NCBI RefSeq assembly: GCF_000224145.3 | Contig: NC_020166.2 | Coordinates: 8,332,050 to 8,396,049, forward strand | DNA from: Ciona intestinalis | Lineage: Eukaryota > Chordata > Ascidiacea > Phlebobranchia > Cionidae | Direction: 5' to 3' | Length of the DNA stretch: 64,000 bases | Shown: one piece after another, positions 1-12,800 of the stretch | How positions within the stretch are numbered: the first letter of the stretch is position 1 | Layout: every line of letters begins with the position of its first letter | Notes under the pieces: generated by a model | Told to the model about the DNA's origin: nothing | Databases searched by the model: none | What the model saw: the letters and a program-made list of their open reading frames with translations, nothing else | Made by a program: the position numbers and the translations under genes

Positions 1-112
1 TGAATTAATGTAACTTGCTTTATCCTCCCGTGGCGGGAAAACGACAGTCGTTATCACACGGGTTTAACACCTCGTGCCAGCTTACGAGTTACCATGTATG
101 TTACTTACAGCC
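1..112 (-). mobile_element. tRNA-derived SINE tail (reversed)
   Basis: Family description, in the + sense: tRNA-like head with B box GGGTTCGAGGCTCG, then TGTCCTTGGGCAAGACACTT, CCAACCCAGTGGTCACTAAT, GTAACTCGTAAGCTGGCACG, AACGACTGTCGTTTTCCGG, CGAGGATAAAGTAAGTTACA and a CATT-repeat tail. Probably the ascidian composite SINE known as Cics-1 (from memory). Here only the tail half is present, reversed. Confidence 0.8.
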
Positions 113-117
113 ATGTC

Positions 118-320
118 ATATAGTAGGCTGGGGGATAATGGTATATCTTTTCGTTCTATTTTCTCGTCCCATTTGGTAGTAAACAAAGAACATTCAAAGA
201 ATTACAAAACCATATCCCCACGACTTCCATTGACCGTTGTTAATTGTTTAAACCACGATCAGGATATTTGGATATTACGTGCTAAAGGTGACCCATCTAC
301 CCCTACAGTACTCTATATTT
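118..320 (+). mobile_element. TAGTAGGGTGGGG-family MITE (first copy)
   Basis: Family description: about 200 bp, ends TATATAGTAGGGTGGGG and CCCCACCCTACTATATA, subterminal GACACCTTT/AAAGGTGTC, interior with ACGATCAGGATATTTGG and TTTGGTAGTAAACAAAGAAC. Insertion is into TA. No coding capacity. It probably corresponds to a known ascidian MITE (Cimi-type), from memory only. Confidence 0.8.
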
Positions 321-499
321 AAACTAGTTTAAAAGGCTCCTGTCCTCGTACACCACCGCATCGCAGTCGGACGAGCCGAACTACAACATGCATATAGCTC
401 TGCTGTGCTTTAAGTATATAAGCAATGTATATATAATTCATTATACAAGCTTTAAATTTAAATGATAAAATGGGATTTCCCGCGCTTAAGAACACCAAA

Positions 500-622
500 C
501 TATTGCCTATTTATATAAACACGTAAAAAAAAGAACCTGCGACAGCGACGGCGGCGCCAGGCTGTAACATCAGTGACAACCAGGAGTCCGATGATCAGCA
601 GAATAAAAAGAGTCTTGTTCAT
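500..622 (-). CDS. Candidate secreted Arg-rich (antimicrobial-like) peptide, exon or complete short ORF
   Basis: On the minus strand an ATG at 622 opens a 40-codon frame ending in TAG at 500. The first 21 residues (MNKTLFILLIIGLLVVTDVT plus Ala) form a clear signal peptide. They are followed by WRRRRCRR and then FFFLRVYINRQ, a strongly cationic tail with seven Arg in 19 residues. A pyrimidine-rich splice acceptor ending in CAG directly abuts the ATG, so a 5' untranslated exon probably lies further right. This layout, and the MNK-T/S-L start, match the plus-strand peptide gene at 36774. The coding exon may instead end after CGC AG (the next bases are GTTCTT, a weak donor) and continue into an unidentified exon. 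Function is inferred from composition only. I do not recognise a named family. Confidence 0.55.
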   Translation of the reverse strand: MNKTLFILLIIGLLVVTDVTAWRRRRCRRFFFLRVYINRQ

Positions 623-3082
623 CTGTAGAAACAAAACACACGTTAACATTAGATACCATGTTGCTACACTCGACCACAGATAAGAGAGGCCAGTGGCAAC
701 TCCCTCATTTGTGACTTGACCAACCTTGTAAATTTGATTTCTTCAACTTGCAAGTGGTGAAAACTGTGTATCTTCCAGCGCTTATATAACGAACTAAAGG
801 ATGTTTTGTTTCTTGTGTCGTGACAATTTACTTTTCTATTTTCCTGTTTTCAAGTTTCTGAAGAGTTTTATCCTTTATCACGTTTCGGATTCAAAATTTC
901 CGCCCGCTTCTATGGAAAGGCTGCAAAACAACTTTTGCAAAACAGCAAAGAGCTCGTAGCTTTGCCACTGCTTCAAAAGATACCATTACCGTAGCTGGAT
1001 CAATAAAGCGTAGAACTAATTTACAGGTACGATTTTCTATGTATATAAAAGTTAAGTTTATACCCATTCAACAGGACACAAACCATGATAACTGTTAAAA
1101 TGTAAATGTAAAAAGTGTTTTTGCAATAAAGCTTTTACCATTTTTAACTATCACGCATAAATATTGTTGTTTTGCTAATATTTTTTGTCCTTTCATAAGT
1201 ATATTCAAAATTTAATAAGTATATTTAAAATTTTACCTATCTATTGGGACAAAATAAAGTTGGATTATATATAGGCTATATATAAATATATTTATTTGTT
1301 GGTTCATTTTAGTTTTATTTTAATTTATTGGATCTTGGGTTCTCTTCTTTACAGCTTGCACCTGTTTGAAAAGAAATATTTCAAGAAAAAACTTCTCATA
1401 ATAAAAAGGTCTGATCGGAAGTTCAATTACATGATTTAATGTAATTTTTGCGTGACATTTCATGAATTCTGAATTTAAGCTGGGACTTGCCCATCATCCA
1501 ACACCCAGGGTGCTACCACATTCCTTATCAGATGTTCATATATAATGCTTCTCTAAGGTAAATGACAAGCAATAAGTCCACATAAAGTGTATGAATGTAA
1601 CTTATTTATGCTCGCCTGGCAAGAAAACGAAAGTTTTTTAACACTAGTGTTCTGTTTCATACACACTGTGTCAGCTTACGAGTTACCATGTATGTTGCTT
1701 TGTGGGTGAATGTTTTTTCTGTATTGCTGACAATTTAGACAACTAAATTTGTAATTTAATAATTTACCAAAAGTTTTCGCCTTTCATTTGTTATTCAGAT
1801 AGCACGGCTTGGTTCAAAATTTATACTTTCCTGCAGTTACTGTCTTCGTGACACAGGAGGTTATTGACTGCAACGATAAACCTATACAGGAAAGAAGGTG
1901 TCCGGTTGCTTTTTCAATGTCGGAATCATTTTATAACTTCCTTAGTCGTGACTTTAAGTTTGAAAGTTTCATTCGCTAGCCTCGGATGAACCTATGATTG
2001 GTAAACAGTCACACCCCGTAGACACACATCCAAGTTACTATCCAATCAAAATGCTTCTTATGCAACTGATGCCACATAAGAAGTGATATAGTAGGGCTGG
2101 GGAAGATGGAAACCTTTTCGTTCTATTTTCTCCTACTATTTGGTAGTAAACAAAGAGCATTCTAAGAATTATAAAACTGTATCCTCACAACTTTCATAGA
2201 CCGTTGTTAATTGTATAAAACACGACCAGGATGTTTGGAATTTTGGATACTATGTGCTAAAGGTGTCTCTTACCCACTATACTATATGATGCCTTTCAGG
2301 GAATATTCTACACATTTTCAGCTTTTGTAATACTTAAATTTTTGAAAATGTAAAACATTTTAAAGGTATTTATTCAATTTTAGTAATATTTGATTTTCTA
2401 ATTTTATTTTCAGGCATTTATTTGGATTCCACATTTACTGAATTTTGTCAAGTTATACTACATGATCAGTTTTAATAATGGGGCAAAAGAAGATTTCAAT
2501 CCTACAATTCACTAAAAAAGTTAGCAATCAATTGGATGAATGTAACTTGCATTATCCTGGCATGGCCAGAAATTGACAGTTGTTATAACACTGTTGTTCA
2601 AACACCTTATGTCAGCCTATGAGTTACCATGCTTGTAACTTAAATCTGAGCTAGAGGCAGACGCAAACCACTTTTGCCAAACTTAGTTGAGGTAAAATGG
2701 ATTGCAAAAATATAAACCACAGAAATTGTCAATTTTCAATTGTTGGCTTGATTTTCAATGGATAATGTTGCTCTACAAAACACAATATCCACAAATGGAA
2801 TGTGGTTCATAAAACAGCTGGTTGGTTTAGGCTCAAATGAGGTGATTTCCACAAAATTCTACGAAGCAAAGACAACAACAAGAATGACTAACACGCTATA
2901 CTGCCCCAGGCTACAATAAGCCGTCTTCTATTTAAGCTCACTTGATCTTGTTATTACCAAAACTTGCTAAATTTCGAAAAGTTCAGCTCTTTTTCGACAA
3001 CTTGCTAAATTTCGAAAAAATTTAGCTTTTTTTCCACAAGTTCATCATTTAGTTGGAAACAGTAGAAACAAAGTTGAGTATT
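623..3082. other. Intergenic region between the minus-strand peptide gene and the C3-like gene
   Basis: No supported coding exon. It holds SINE fragments (about 1592-1760 and 2534-2640), a MITE copy (about 2086-2289) and the presumed promoter and 5' untranslated region of the C3-like gene. Immediately upstream of the C3 ATG lie two head-to-tail copies of a 38-bp unit at about 2963-3039. Confidence 0.7.
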
Positions 3083-3592
3083 ATGAAGCCAGCAGTGATT
3101 TGCATCATTTTTCTCTGTATTGGTCTCGGGCATGGATTAAGCTTGATACTGCCCTGGAGGTAAGCATAGTCCACATATTTTTTTTATTTTAAACATATCT
3201 AAGGCGACATAGTTAAAATGCAGTTATATTCATGTGTGAAACACATAACTTCCGAATATTAATGTTTGAATGCTGTATAATTTGGCCCTGCTTGTTTATA
3301 TAGAGACTTTAGCAGGGTAGAAACTGTGTTAAGGTTTGGTATTTGGGTGTAATAACTAATATACCGTATGTTACATGTATTTTTTAGCCTAATATTATAT
3401 ATAGTAGGATGGGGGAAGATGGTACAAATTTAACACATTATATCCAATTATTCTGATCGTGTTTTAAACAATTAACAACGGTCTATGGGAGTCGTGAGCA
3501 TACGATTTCATAACTCTTTGACTGTTTTTGCCGAATGGGACGAGAAAATAGTATATGAAGGTGTCCCATCTTCCCCTGCCCCACTACATGAA
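2086..3592. mobile_element. TAGTAGGGTGGGG-family MITEs upstream of and inside C3 intron 1
   Basis: Copies at about 2086-2289 and 3399-3592 keep both termini. The second lies in intron 1. Confidence 0.75.
2963..3039 (+). promoter_or_regulatory. 38-bp direct repeat in the proximal 5' flank of the C3-like gene
   Basis: Two adjacent units each begin CTTGCTAAATTTCGAAAA and continue with a TTCAGC/TTTAGC-T-rich stretch and ACAA. They end 44 bp before the start codon at 3083. Position suggests promoter or 5' untranslated sequence; regulatory function is inference. Confidence 0.35.
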
Positions 3593-3899
3593 ATAATCCT
3601 AAAATTATATACCTCTATCGAACTACTTTATATTATATATATATGAAGTAAAATAAACTGCTCATATATATATATATTTTTTATTTATTTTTTATATTTT
3701 CTTACATGCATGTTTTTTTATATATCTTCTTATATTTATATATATATATGTTTATTTTATAGAAGGGTTCCAGTTCCACAATTTTCCTTTCCTCGCCTTC
3801 AAGTCTCACTTCCAGTTATCCGACCGGCAGTTTTTCGGCCTTTACCAACCACAAGTCGTCCGACATTTAGTCCAAGAACAACAGCCGCTCCATTGTTAA
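3083..3899 (+). other. C3-like exons 1-2: signal peptide and Pro-rich N-terminal extension
   Basis: Exon 1 encodes MKPAVICIIFLCIGLGHG, a signal peptide, then LSLILPW. Exon 2 adds about 45 residues rich in Pro, Arg, Ser and Thr (for example PVIRPAVFRPLPTTSRPTF). The first macroglobulin domain begins in exon 3 (FQVSNYELRYSQGHTLIVPK). The exon 2 donor is AA/GTAGGG at 3899/3900; the nearby GTGAGT would break the frame. The Pro-rich stretch is not part of the usual C3 fold as I know it. Confidence 0.7.
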
Positions 3900-6800
3900 G
3901 TAGGGGGTGAGTGGTAACTATTTAAATATGGTGGATAGATGATAATGTGTTTAGAGTCTGCGACCTATGTTCTTTGTATGTGTATATTCACGCCATCCGT
4001 TGCGAACTATAAAATAAGGTGATTTTACGTCACTCTCGAGCCTGCATTTTGTTATGTTTGTATGTTTTTTCCTATAACCCAGAGGTAATGGGTTCGAGGC
4101 TCGTCTCTGCTACCACTGTAGCGTATGTGTCTTTAGGCAAGGGACATAACAGCAATTGCTCAAACCCAGTGATCACTAATGGGTTGAAAAAATTATCAGC
4201 AACACGTAAAAAAAAACTAAAAAAACATTTACAAACAAAGTAACATACATGGCAACTCGTAAGCTGGCACAAGGTGTATGAAATAGAACACCCATGTTTA
4301 ACAATTGTCGTTTTCTGACCACGCGAGGATAAAGCAAGTTACATTCATTTAATTATATTAGTATTTGTGAACAATTGCTAATGTTTCTATAAATTTTCAC
4401 TGAAATAAGATTTTCCTATTAGCCGGTGGAAAATTCCAAGTTTCTAACTATGAGTTACGTTACAGCCAAGGGCATACTCTCATAGTTCCGAAAGCGTTTA
4501 AAGTGGGCATAAGATCAACAGTTATCCTGAACCTGTATGGATATACTTCAGCAACTGTTTCTGCCTACGTTACGGTAATAAGTTATTATGTTTATTGTTC
4601 AACATACAAAGTTTTTCTCATTGAGTGTGTAGCACAGTGGTTTAGTCCCTGCCTTTAATCTAGAAGTTACAGGTTCTAGGCTTGTCACTGCTATCATTTT
4701 GGGCTAATGCGTGCTTGGAAAGGACACTTAATAGTAATTGTTCACACCTAGTGATTCCTTATGGTTGTGTCGGCCATACATAAAAATATAAGAATTCTCC
4801 AAAAATAATCACCCACAAAAATTTGAACCAGAACCCTGTGTTATACGACCGTTTTTGTCCTGCAATGTGAGGATTAAACATTTATTTTTATTTGTTTATT
4901 TTTCGTTCATTCAGGATCCTGGGCGACGCAGCATATTTGCTCAAGTTCCTGCAAGAACACTTACTGCATCTCAGCGCAACAGTCCAATACAATTTCAATT
5001 TCAGGTTAACAGTGGCAGACAGAATTGATTTTATTACGTGAAAAAATCAATTTATCTTTATCGTCAGAAAATGGGTAAAGAACTATATTTTGAGACCGAA
5101 ACATTTAAAAAAAAGAAAAGAAACATTTATGTTTTTTGGGGGGGGGAGGCAATGCCAACAAAACAATATGTTCTATCTTATTGGCTTACCCAAAACTCTC
5201 AGGTTTGGTAAGTCAATGTATTGTTAAGTTAATATAAGTATATTGTACGGTAGATAACTGAGCAAGACATCGTTTCGAAAAATATCGGAAGAAAAGTTGA
5301 AGTTGTTATATCTTGTGTGAGAGCTACATTTACTTTCACAAAAAGGGTTCAAGTTTTGATTGACAGAAATAGTGGTTACCTGTTTGTGCAGACTGATCGT
5401 CCTATATACAGGTAATATTTGTGGTTATGTATGTATGTATGTATGTATGTATGTATGTAGCTTACTTTATTCTTCTGTGGCTGGGAAACGACAGTCGTTA
5501 TATGAGTGTTCTGTTTCATGCTCCTTGTGCCAGCCTACGAGTTACCATGTATGTTGCTTTGTGGGTGATTAATTTTTTTTTATGTATGGCTGATAACTTG
5601 GACAACCAATTGGGGACCACTGGGTTGGAGCAATTGCCGTTAAGTGGCTCTATAACATAAATAGGCAAACTTTGGCCTCAAAGGCTACATCTCCCAGAGT
5701 TCAATTATGGTTGTCTAAATTTTTAGCCATACTTTACAAAATAATCATCCAAAAATTTTGCATACATTGTAACACAAAAGCAGGTAGAGGTGTATGAAAC
5801 AAACAACCCGTGTTATAACGACTGTCGTCTCCATTTCCCAACATGATAAAAAAGTTAAACTCATTTATTCTTATTTCCTTAACATTCAATAATTAATAGA
5901 CCTGTTTTTTAATTAAACACTAGTAAATAAAATTTAGTATTAATAAATAAATTGGCCAATGTTAAAAGGTCAAATTAAACATTAAATTAATTAGTCAAGG
6001 TGACTGATTACCCTCTGAAAAAAATAAGCCCTTGTAACTTAATTTACATTAAAAAAATAAATATAACATACAATATTTAACTTTCGTTTAAATATAATAC
6101 ATAAAACATTTCCACTTGCAGACCAAATGAGCGAGTTGAAATCCGCACCTATCCCCTCCAGCAAGATATGTCCCCAGAAAAAAACGCAATGGTTCAAGTT
6201 ATCGTAAAGGTAAGGCCGTGTAAGGCCTAAATACAAGTACTGTTATAATAACCAGTTTCTAAGCATATTATGTCATATTCGAGCATGAAAAAACTTCTGT
6301 CATATTATTATTTAAATTCATGGATTCTAATGTTTGTTTTTAACTGCAGTCTAAAACTCTTCGAATATATTTTGGCTTTTTCTTTTCATTTAATTACATG
6401 TTATAACAATGCAGACCCCAGATGGTATTGGAGTGAATAAAGTAGAACGACAATTACCAGCGTCTGGTTTTATTGACACAACTTTTCATGTAGCCGAACA
6501 CCCCATGTTTGGGACTTGGTTTGTACAAGCAAAATATGTTTCAAAGGTAAAATAAAACATGACATTTTCATGAATTTTCAAAATATATTTATACTACTAT
6601 GGGGTAAGATTGGTCCCCTTTAGCACATATTATCCAACGTTCTCTTTTTACTACTAAATTGGTCGAGAAAATAGAATTAAAGAGTGTCCCATATTCCCCA
6701 CCGTACCATATATGTTTCCAAGATTAATATGAAGTGATATCAAATGAGGTCTTTGCAGCTTACATTATTTTAAATGTAAACTTGTTATCATATGCACAGG

Positions 6801-9800
6801 CGTTTACCACAACTGCTGAAGCAACTTTTGCTGTGCGAAAATACGGTATGTATAATTATATGAATATAGTAAATTTAATATAGTAGAAAAAATAAATTTA
6901 TGGTTTAAACATCAAATGTCCATTAAAATATAATATAATACGTTTATTATATATATACCTGAAGAAACAAGAATAATAACTACTGTATTCATAGGCACCT
7001 AACATTGGTATGCAAGGTATGCGTATACACCCCGATAATAAATCAGAGTACCCATGAGTACCCAGTATAACTGCATGAACAATTTAATTGCCTATCTCAC
7101 AAACATGTGTTAAAATAAACAATATACAGTGATGATATTGAAATGTCAGTATATTTCCCAAATAAAAACTAATAATGTGGCGAGAAAAAGTGTTCATGCT
7201 TTTACCGGATAAATTTGTATCTTTTAAAACTCATGGTACCTTGACTTTTTAAAAGTTACAAGCCTATGAATAACATATACATATATATATTAACCTTTTT
7301 GCTTTTAACCTCCAAACAGTTGTTCCTACATTCAACGTTCAACTTGAATTAGAAAGAAACTACATTCTGATCAGTGATTCACATATTACAGGGAAAATTA
7401 TGGCAAATTATAGGTAATTTTTGTATAGTATAATACGTATATAGTAGGATGGGGGAAGACAGGACACTTTTAGCAGATAATTTTCAAATATCCTGTCTGT
7501 GTCGTGGGGATATGGTTTATAATTCTTTGAATGTTCTTTGTTTACTACCAAATGGGACGAGAAAATAGAGTGAAAAGGTGTTCCATCTTCTCCCACCATA
7601 CTGTATCTGTTTTTTTTCTGACATTTTTTACAGTAAACAGATTTTTCCCTCTTTAGTCCTAAATACTAATTTGAGTTCAGTTTTAATTAAAACTAATAAA
7701 TTCATCTGATTTTAGTTACGGGTTGCCCGTGAGCGGAAATTATTTTCTTTCTATGAAACTAAAGCGGTCACAGAATGGGGAACCCCAGGAGTTTTACAAA
7801 ATGCCAGGAAATGGCACTCTTAAAGTAAGGGATATATAATCTATGGTAGTTAAGCCAGTATAACAAATCTAGACTTTCTAATCTTTTTGAGCGCGTTGTT
7901 GGCCACAATAATTTTTGTTAAATAATTTTTTTTTTTTGACAAATATAAAACATAATTTTTGTTGAATAAAAAAAAACAACATAATTTTTTGTTATACATT
8001 TTTATGTTTCAGGCCAATTTCAGAAACGGTATTCAACGTTTTAACGTCTCGGTCAATTTATTGCTGAACATTTTAAATCCGGGTGAAACAATTGCTGATT
8101 TAGCTGAGATGGGTGCAACGTTCTGTGTTGAAGCTACTGTGAACTGTAAGTGTTACATACAAGCAGTTTCAATTTCCGGCTGTGGCATGGTGGTAAGCGC
8201 CTGCCCGTAACCAATAGGTAATGGGTTCAATGCTCAACGCTGATACCATTGTGGGCGAATGTGTCCTTGGGCAAGACACTTAACGACAATTGTCCAACCC
8301 AGTGGTCACTAATGGGTTGTCCAAATTATCAGCCATACATAAAAAAATAAAAAAATCCCCCAAAAAATAATCACCTTGTCACCACAATCACCACAAAGTA
8401 ACATACATGGTAACTCGTAAGCTGGCACAAGGTGTTAAACACTTGTGATAACGACTGTCGTTCTCCGGACACGCGAGGATAAAGTAAGTTACATTACATT
8501 ACAATTTTCAATATCCTCTATTCTACTTGGCTGAGGTCCTGCAGCTGGCCACGCCATGGGACCTGAGATTTAGGCCAAAGATGGCTCATTACCATAGAGG
8601 TCAAGGCCTCACAAGATTTTCCGGCCACGGAGAATAAAGCAAGTTACATTCAATAATTCATTCATGGTTATAACCAGTCTTGAATACCTATTTTCCTATT
8701 ATGTTAACTTGATTTTTTTTTCACAGCAAGAGCAGATTCAATTATGGAATCTGATGTGACAGCAGATCTCCAGTTTCTTAAATCTCCTTTCATAATAGAT
8801 ACATCCATTACATCAAAATATTACATTCCTCCAGTTGCATATACCTTACAAGTTAGTCCATATGCATATGCCTCTGTAATGTATATATAAGCCATTATAT
8901 ACAGCTGGTAGTATACTACAATATATTATACCTGTCGTGGCAAAGTGGTTTGCACGCCCGCCTATAACAGATTATGGGTTCAAGGCTCGTCGATGTTATC
9001 ATTGTGGGCGTATGGGTCCATGGCAAAGACATTTAACAGTAATTGCTTCAACCCAGTGGTCACTAAAATTATCAGCTATCCATAAAAAAATAAACAAATC
9101 AACCACAAAGTAACACACATGGTAACTCGTAAACAAGCACAAGGTGTATGAGACAAAAACATACATGTTATAACATAAAGGACCTCACCACATAGAATAG
9201 AACTGCAATTGTAGGTAGTAATTTTATCACTTTCAAAGTAATCCCCCAGCCACGATAAAAAGTTCATTCATTCATTCAGCTACCATTATATAATGTATTA
9301 TATTTGCAGGGCATAGTTACGGATGCAATTTCCTTAACTCCAAAGCAAGATATACGAATCCGCATATCAGGTAAACCACTATAATACTCAAAATATTTTT
9401 TTTTCATCCTAAAAAGTTGACTGGTCTTGAACTATAGGTGTAATGCCTGAGGTGGCATGTCACCCAAATTTTGAAACAGGGATGATATAATATCTTATGT
9501 TACCCTAGTTTTAACCTTAATACAACTTATACACTGCTGTGTTACTTTGTAAGTGATTATTTTTTTAGATTGTTTCATTTTTTATGTATGGCTGATAGTT
9601 TGGACAACCTATTAGTGACCACTGGGTTAGAGCAATTGTTGTTGTTAAGTGTATACGCCCACAATCGAGCCCAAAATCGTTGTGTATCGGGATCCACAAT
9701 TTGAGTAGCACATCACTATACCAACAGCATGTAGAATGTTGTAGCATTACTTCTTTTACACCACACCTTCTGTTACAGTTGCTAGTTCGACTTATACCAC

Positions 9801-12800
9801 GACCACCAACTCGAACGGTAAATTCGTCACTGCATTCAGTTTAGTAGGAAACGGAAATCAGGTAGAAATATTAATTTATGGATTAAATTATGTGCGCCAA
9901 TGGCCTATCTTGACAAAATAACCTACAAATGTCAGAAACTGTTTTATTCCAAATCTTTCTAACTTAAATCTATCTGCCTGCCATATGTTGTCTTTTAAAA
10001 GAGCCTCACCTGGCTCAAAAGCCTTTCCTACCTGTGCCTTGCGGCCCTGGGTACATGGGGTGTAGGTCAAAGTTGGTCTAATACACTTTTTGCGTGGTAA
10101 CTATTATGCATGTAAGTACTTGCATAATTACTTACCGGTACAAAGTTAGCACACATACCGTCATAGCCGTGTTATCTGCTGTAGGAGGTTGGTTGTTACT
10201 TGTATTATTTGTGTAAAGAAAAGTATGGCGGAAGTACAGTTTCACTTTTAACAGCCCAATTTTTTTTTTTTTTTAGTTAGTAGTAGCACCATAAGTATCA
10301 AAAAGTATATTATAAACAGGATTTAGCAATATTGCGCTAAAATAAGCTTACCCGATGTTAATACCCGCATACACCGAGACCATGCAAAATAACGCAGTTA
10401 AAAATTACAAAATGTCTTTTAAAGCCATTAGCAAATTACAAAATGATTTATTCGAATCACTATTGGCATAAACATTTTACCTAGCAAAAAAGGGTATTAA
10501 TAAATAACTTTCTGTTAATATAATTTTAGGTGGTTCGTATTCAAACTTTAGATCCTGATATAAGCAATGAGCAGCAGGCACGAGTTAATTTGACCATTCA
10601 ACCATATAGGTCTCCATCCTCAAGTTATTTGCAGGTACTTTTGTCATCCTATATACTCATAGTGTATAATAATAATAATAATTATTTGTCTCTTCGATTA
10701 CGGTAGCAGTTTTCAATGTGGACCCCAATTTTAAACCAGCTCTTAAACTGCTGTTAAGTTTCTTTACACACAAGCAGAGCCAAATTATTCAGTCAACACA
10801 TTAATCAATGAGGCTTCTTTATGTTTAACGACTATGAAATAAGTAAGACTACATTTTAACAATGTCTCTCCAGATTTTGATCCCTATTGCAACTATGCAA
10901 ACTGGATTTTCATTTTTGACCTCAAAAGTATACTGAATAAAATAAAATCATATTTTATTTCAAGATACTGGCTTCTAGACACACTGTAACAGTTAGAAGA
11001 ATGTTTCAGTTAACGTTTACCTTTGGCTCAAGCAGACCAACTGACATTCGATATTACGTAAGTTAGTAACAATTGTCAATTTATGTAACAAAATACTCAT
11101 AATTCCAATGTCCTGTGAATGCAACTTACTTTATCCCTGCGTGGCTAGAAAACGACAGTCGTTATAACAATGGTGTACACCACGTGCCAGCTTACGAGTT
11201 ATCATGTATGTTACTTTGTGGGTGATTTGTATATATGTATGGCTGATAATTTGGACAACCCATTAGTGACCACTGGGTTGGAGCAATTGCCGTTAAGTGT
11301 CTTGCCCAAGGACACATACGCCTACAACAGTATACTGCATTGTTTTCAAACTAGTCTTAGCTTTTCAATACCACAGTTAAGAAAACACCTGCGGGTATTC
11401 TGTAAACATTTCTAATTTTATTCTATGTGTTTACCAGGTTGTTGCTCGGGGCGGTATCGTGCTATCAAGTGTCGTGCGCCTGACACCACTGAATCGGCAA
11501 AAAACCATAAATGTGTGGCCTACTCAGGCCATGGTTCCATTCGCAAGGGTCGTGGCTTATTATTTTAAAGACAATGAGGTGGTGTCCGGGTCACTCTGGT
11601 TCGATGTGGTTGACCAATGCAAAAGAGTGAGTGTAAAAATAGCATTATATGTTTACACGGGTGTTTTTTTTTGCACAAAATTTAGGGTGACATTGCTAAA
11701 ATGTAGTTACACTCATAGCGGCATACTTTTTGAAATATTAAGGTACCCATAAGTTTTAAAAGGTGCTACGTTTTTATAGCACCAGTTCCTAAATTATATT
11801 TTCTTGCAGGAATTGTCAATTGAAGTTGCCCCACTTGTTACACCTGGTGCAACTTTCCCAATTAGAATAACAGGTAACATAAACAAATACCATTCTGTTG
11901 GTTTAGGGAATGCGCTGTGTAACAATTTCAAATTTCATAAGTGATGTTTTTTCAAATTTTAAATTTTAGTTTCAATTTTGATTTCAAAAAACTTTTAATT
12001 TGATAAGTGATATGCCAAATCTGGCCTGAATCCTAGGTTCTCGACAAGAACCTCGCCCTATAGAATATAGTTGCAACTATAGTTAATAATTTATCACTTT
12101 TAAACAAAACTATTGCTACCATTGTGTGGGGATGTGTCCTTGGGCAAAACACTTAACAGCAATTGCTCTAATCCAGTGGTCACTAATTAATTGTCCAAAT
12201 TATCAGCCATACATAGAAAAATAAAATAATAAGCATCACCCACAAAGTAACATACACAAAGTAACGCTAAATAATAAACAGATTTACTAAATAACAATAT
12301 AGACCTAATAAATAATAATACCGATTTTTTTTAGGTGCACCGCACGCGCTGGTAAGCGTCTCAGGCGTGGATAAAGCAGCGTATTACTTGTACAATGGAA
12401 GTCGTTTGACACGGGACGTCATGTTTAAAAGGATGGAGTCACATGACCAAGGTTGCGTCAGAAATGGTGGGGAAGATTGGAATCATGTGTTTATGGTATG
12501 ACATTTTTCTGTTTATGTATGTGTAAAGTTGGTACTGTGGGGTAAGATGGGATATTGTTGATGCTGTTTATGTATTGTACTGTGGGGTAAAATGGGATAC
12601 GGTGAGGCTATTTATGTATTGTATTGTGGGGTAAGATGGGAAACTCTTAAAGCTATTTGTGTATTGTACTGTGGGGTAAGATGGGAAACTCTTAAAGCTA
12701 TTTGTGTATTGTACTGTGGGGTAAGATGGGAAACTCTTAAAGCTATTTATTTATTGTATTGTGGGGTAAGATAGGATACGGTAGAGCTGTTAATGAATTG

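Noticed and set aside
4019..4272. Overlapping plus and minus frames in C3 intron 2
   Set aside because: Both are read-through of a SINE copy.
5421..5660. Frame with CMYVCMYV repeats
   Set aside because: Translation of the GTAT microsatellite tail of a reversed SINE.
12592..12774. Plus-strand frame with a 15-residue repeat (CVLYCGVRWETLKAI)
   Set aside because: It lies in the intronic 45-bp minisatellite; the period is a multiple of three by chance and there is no splice or start context.
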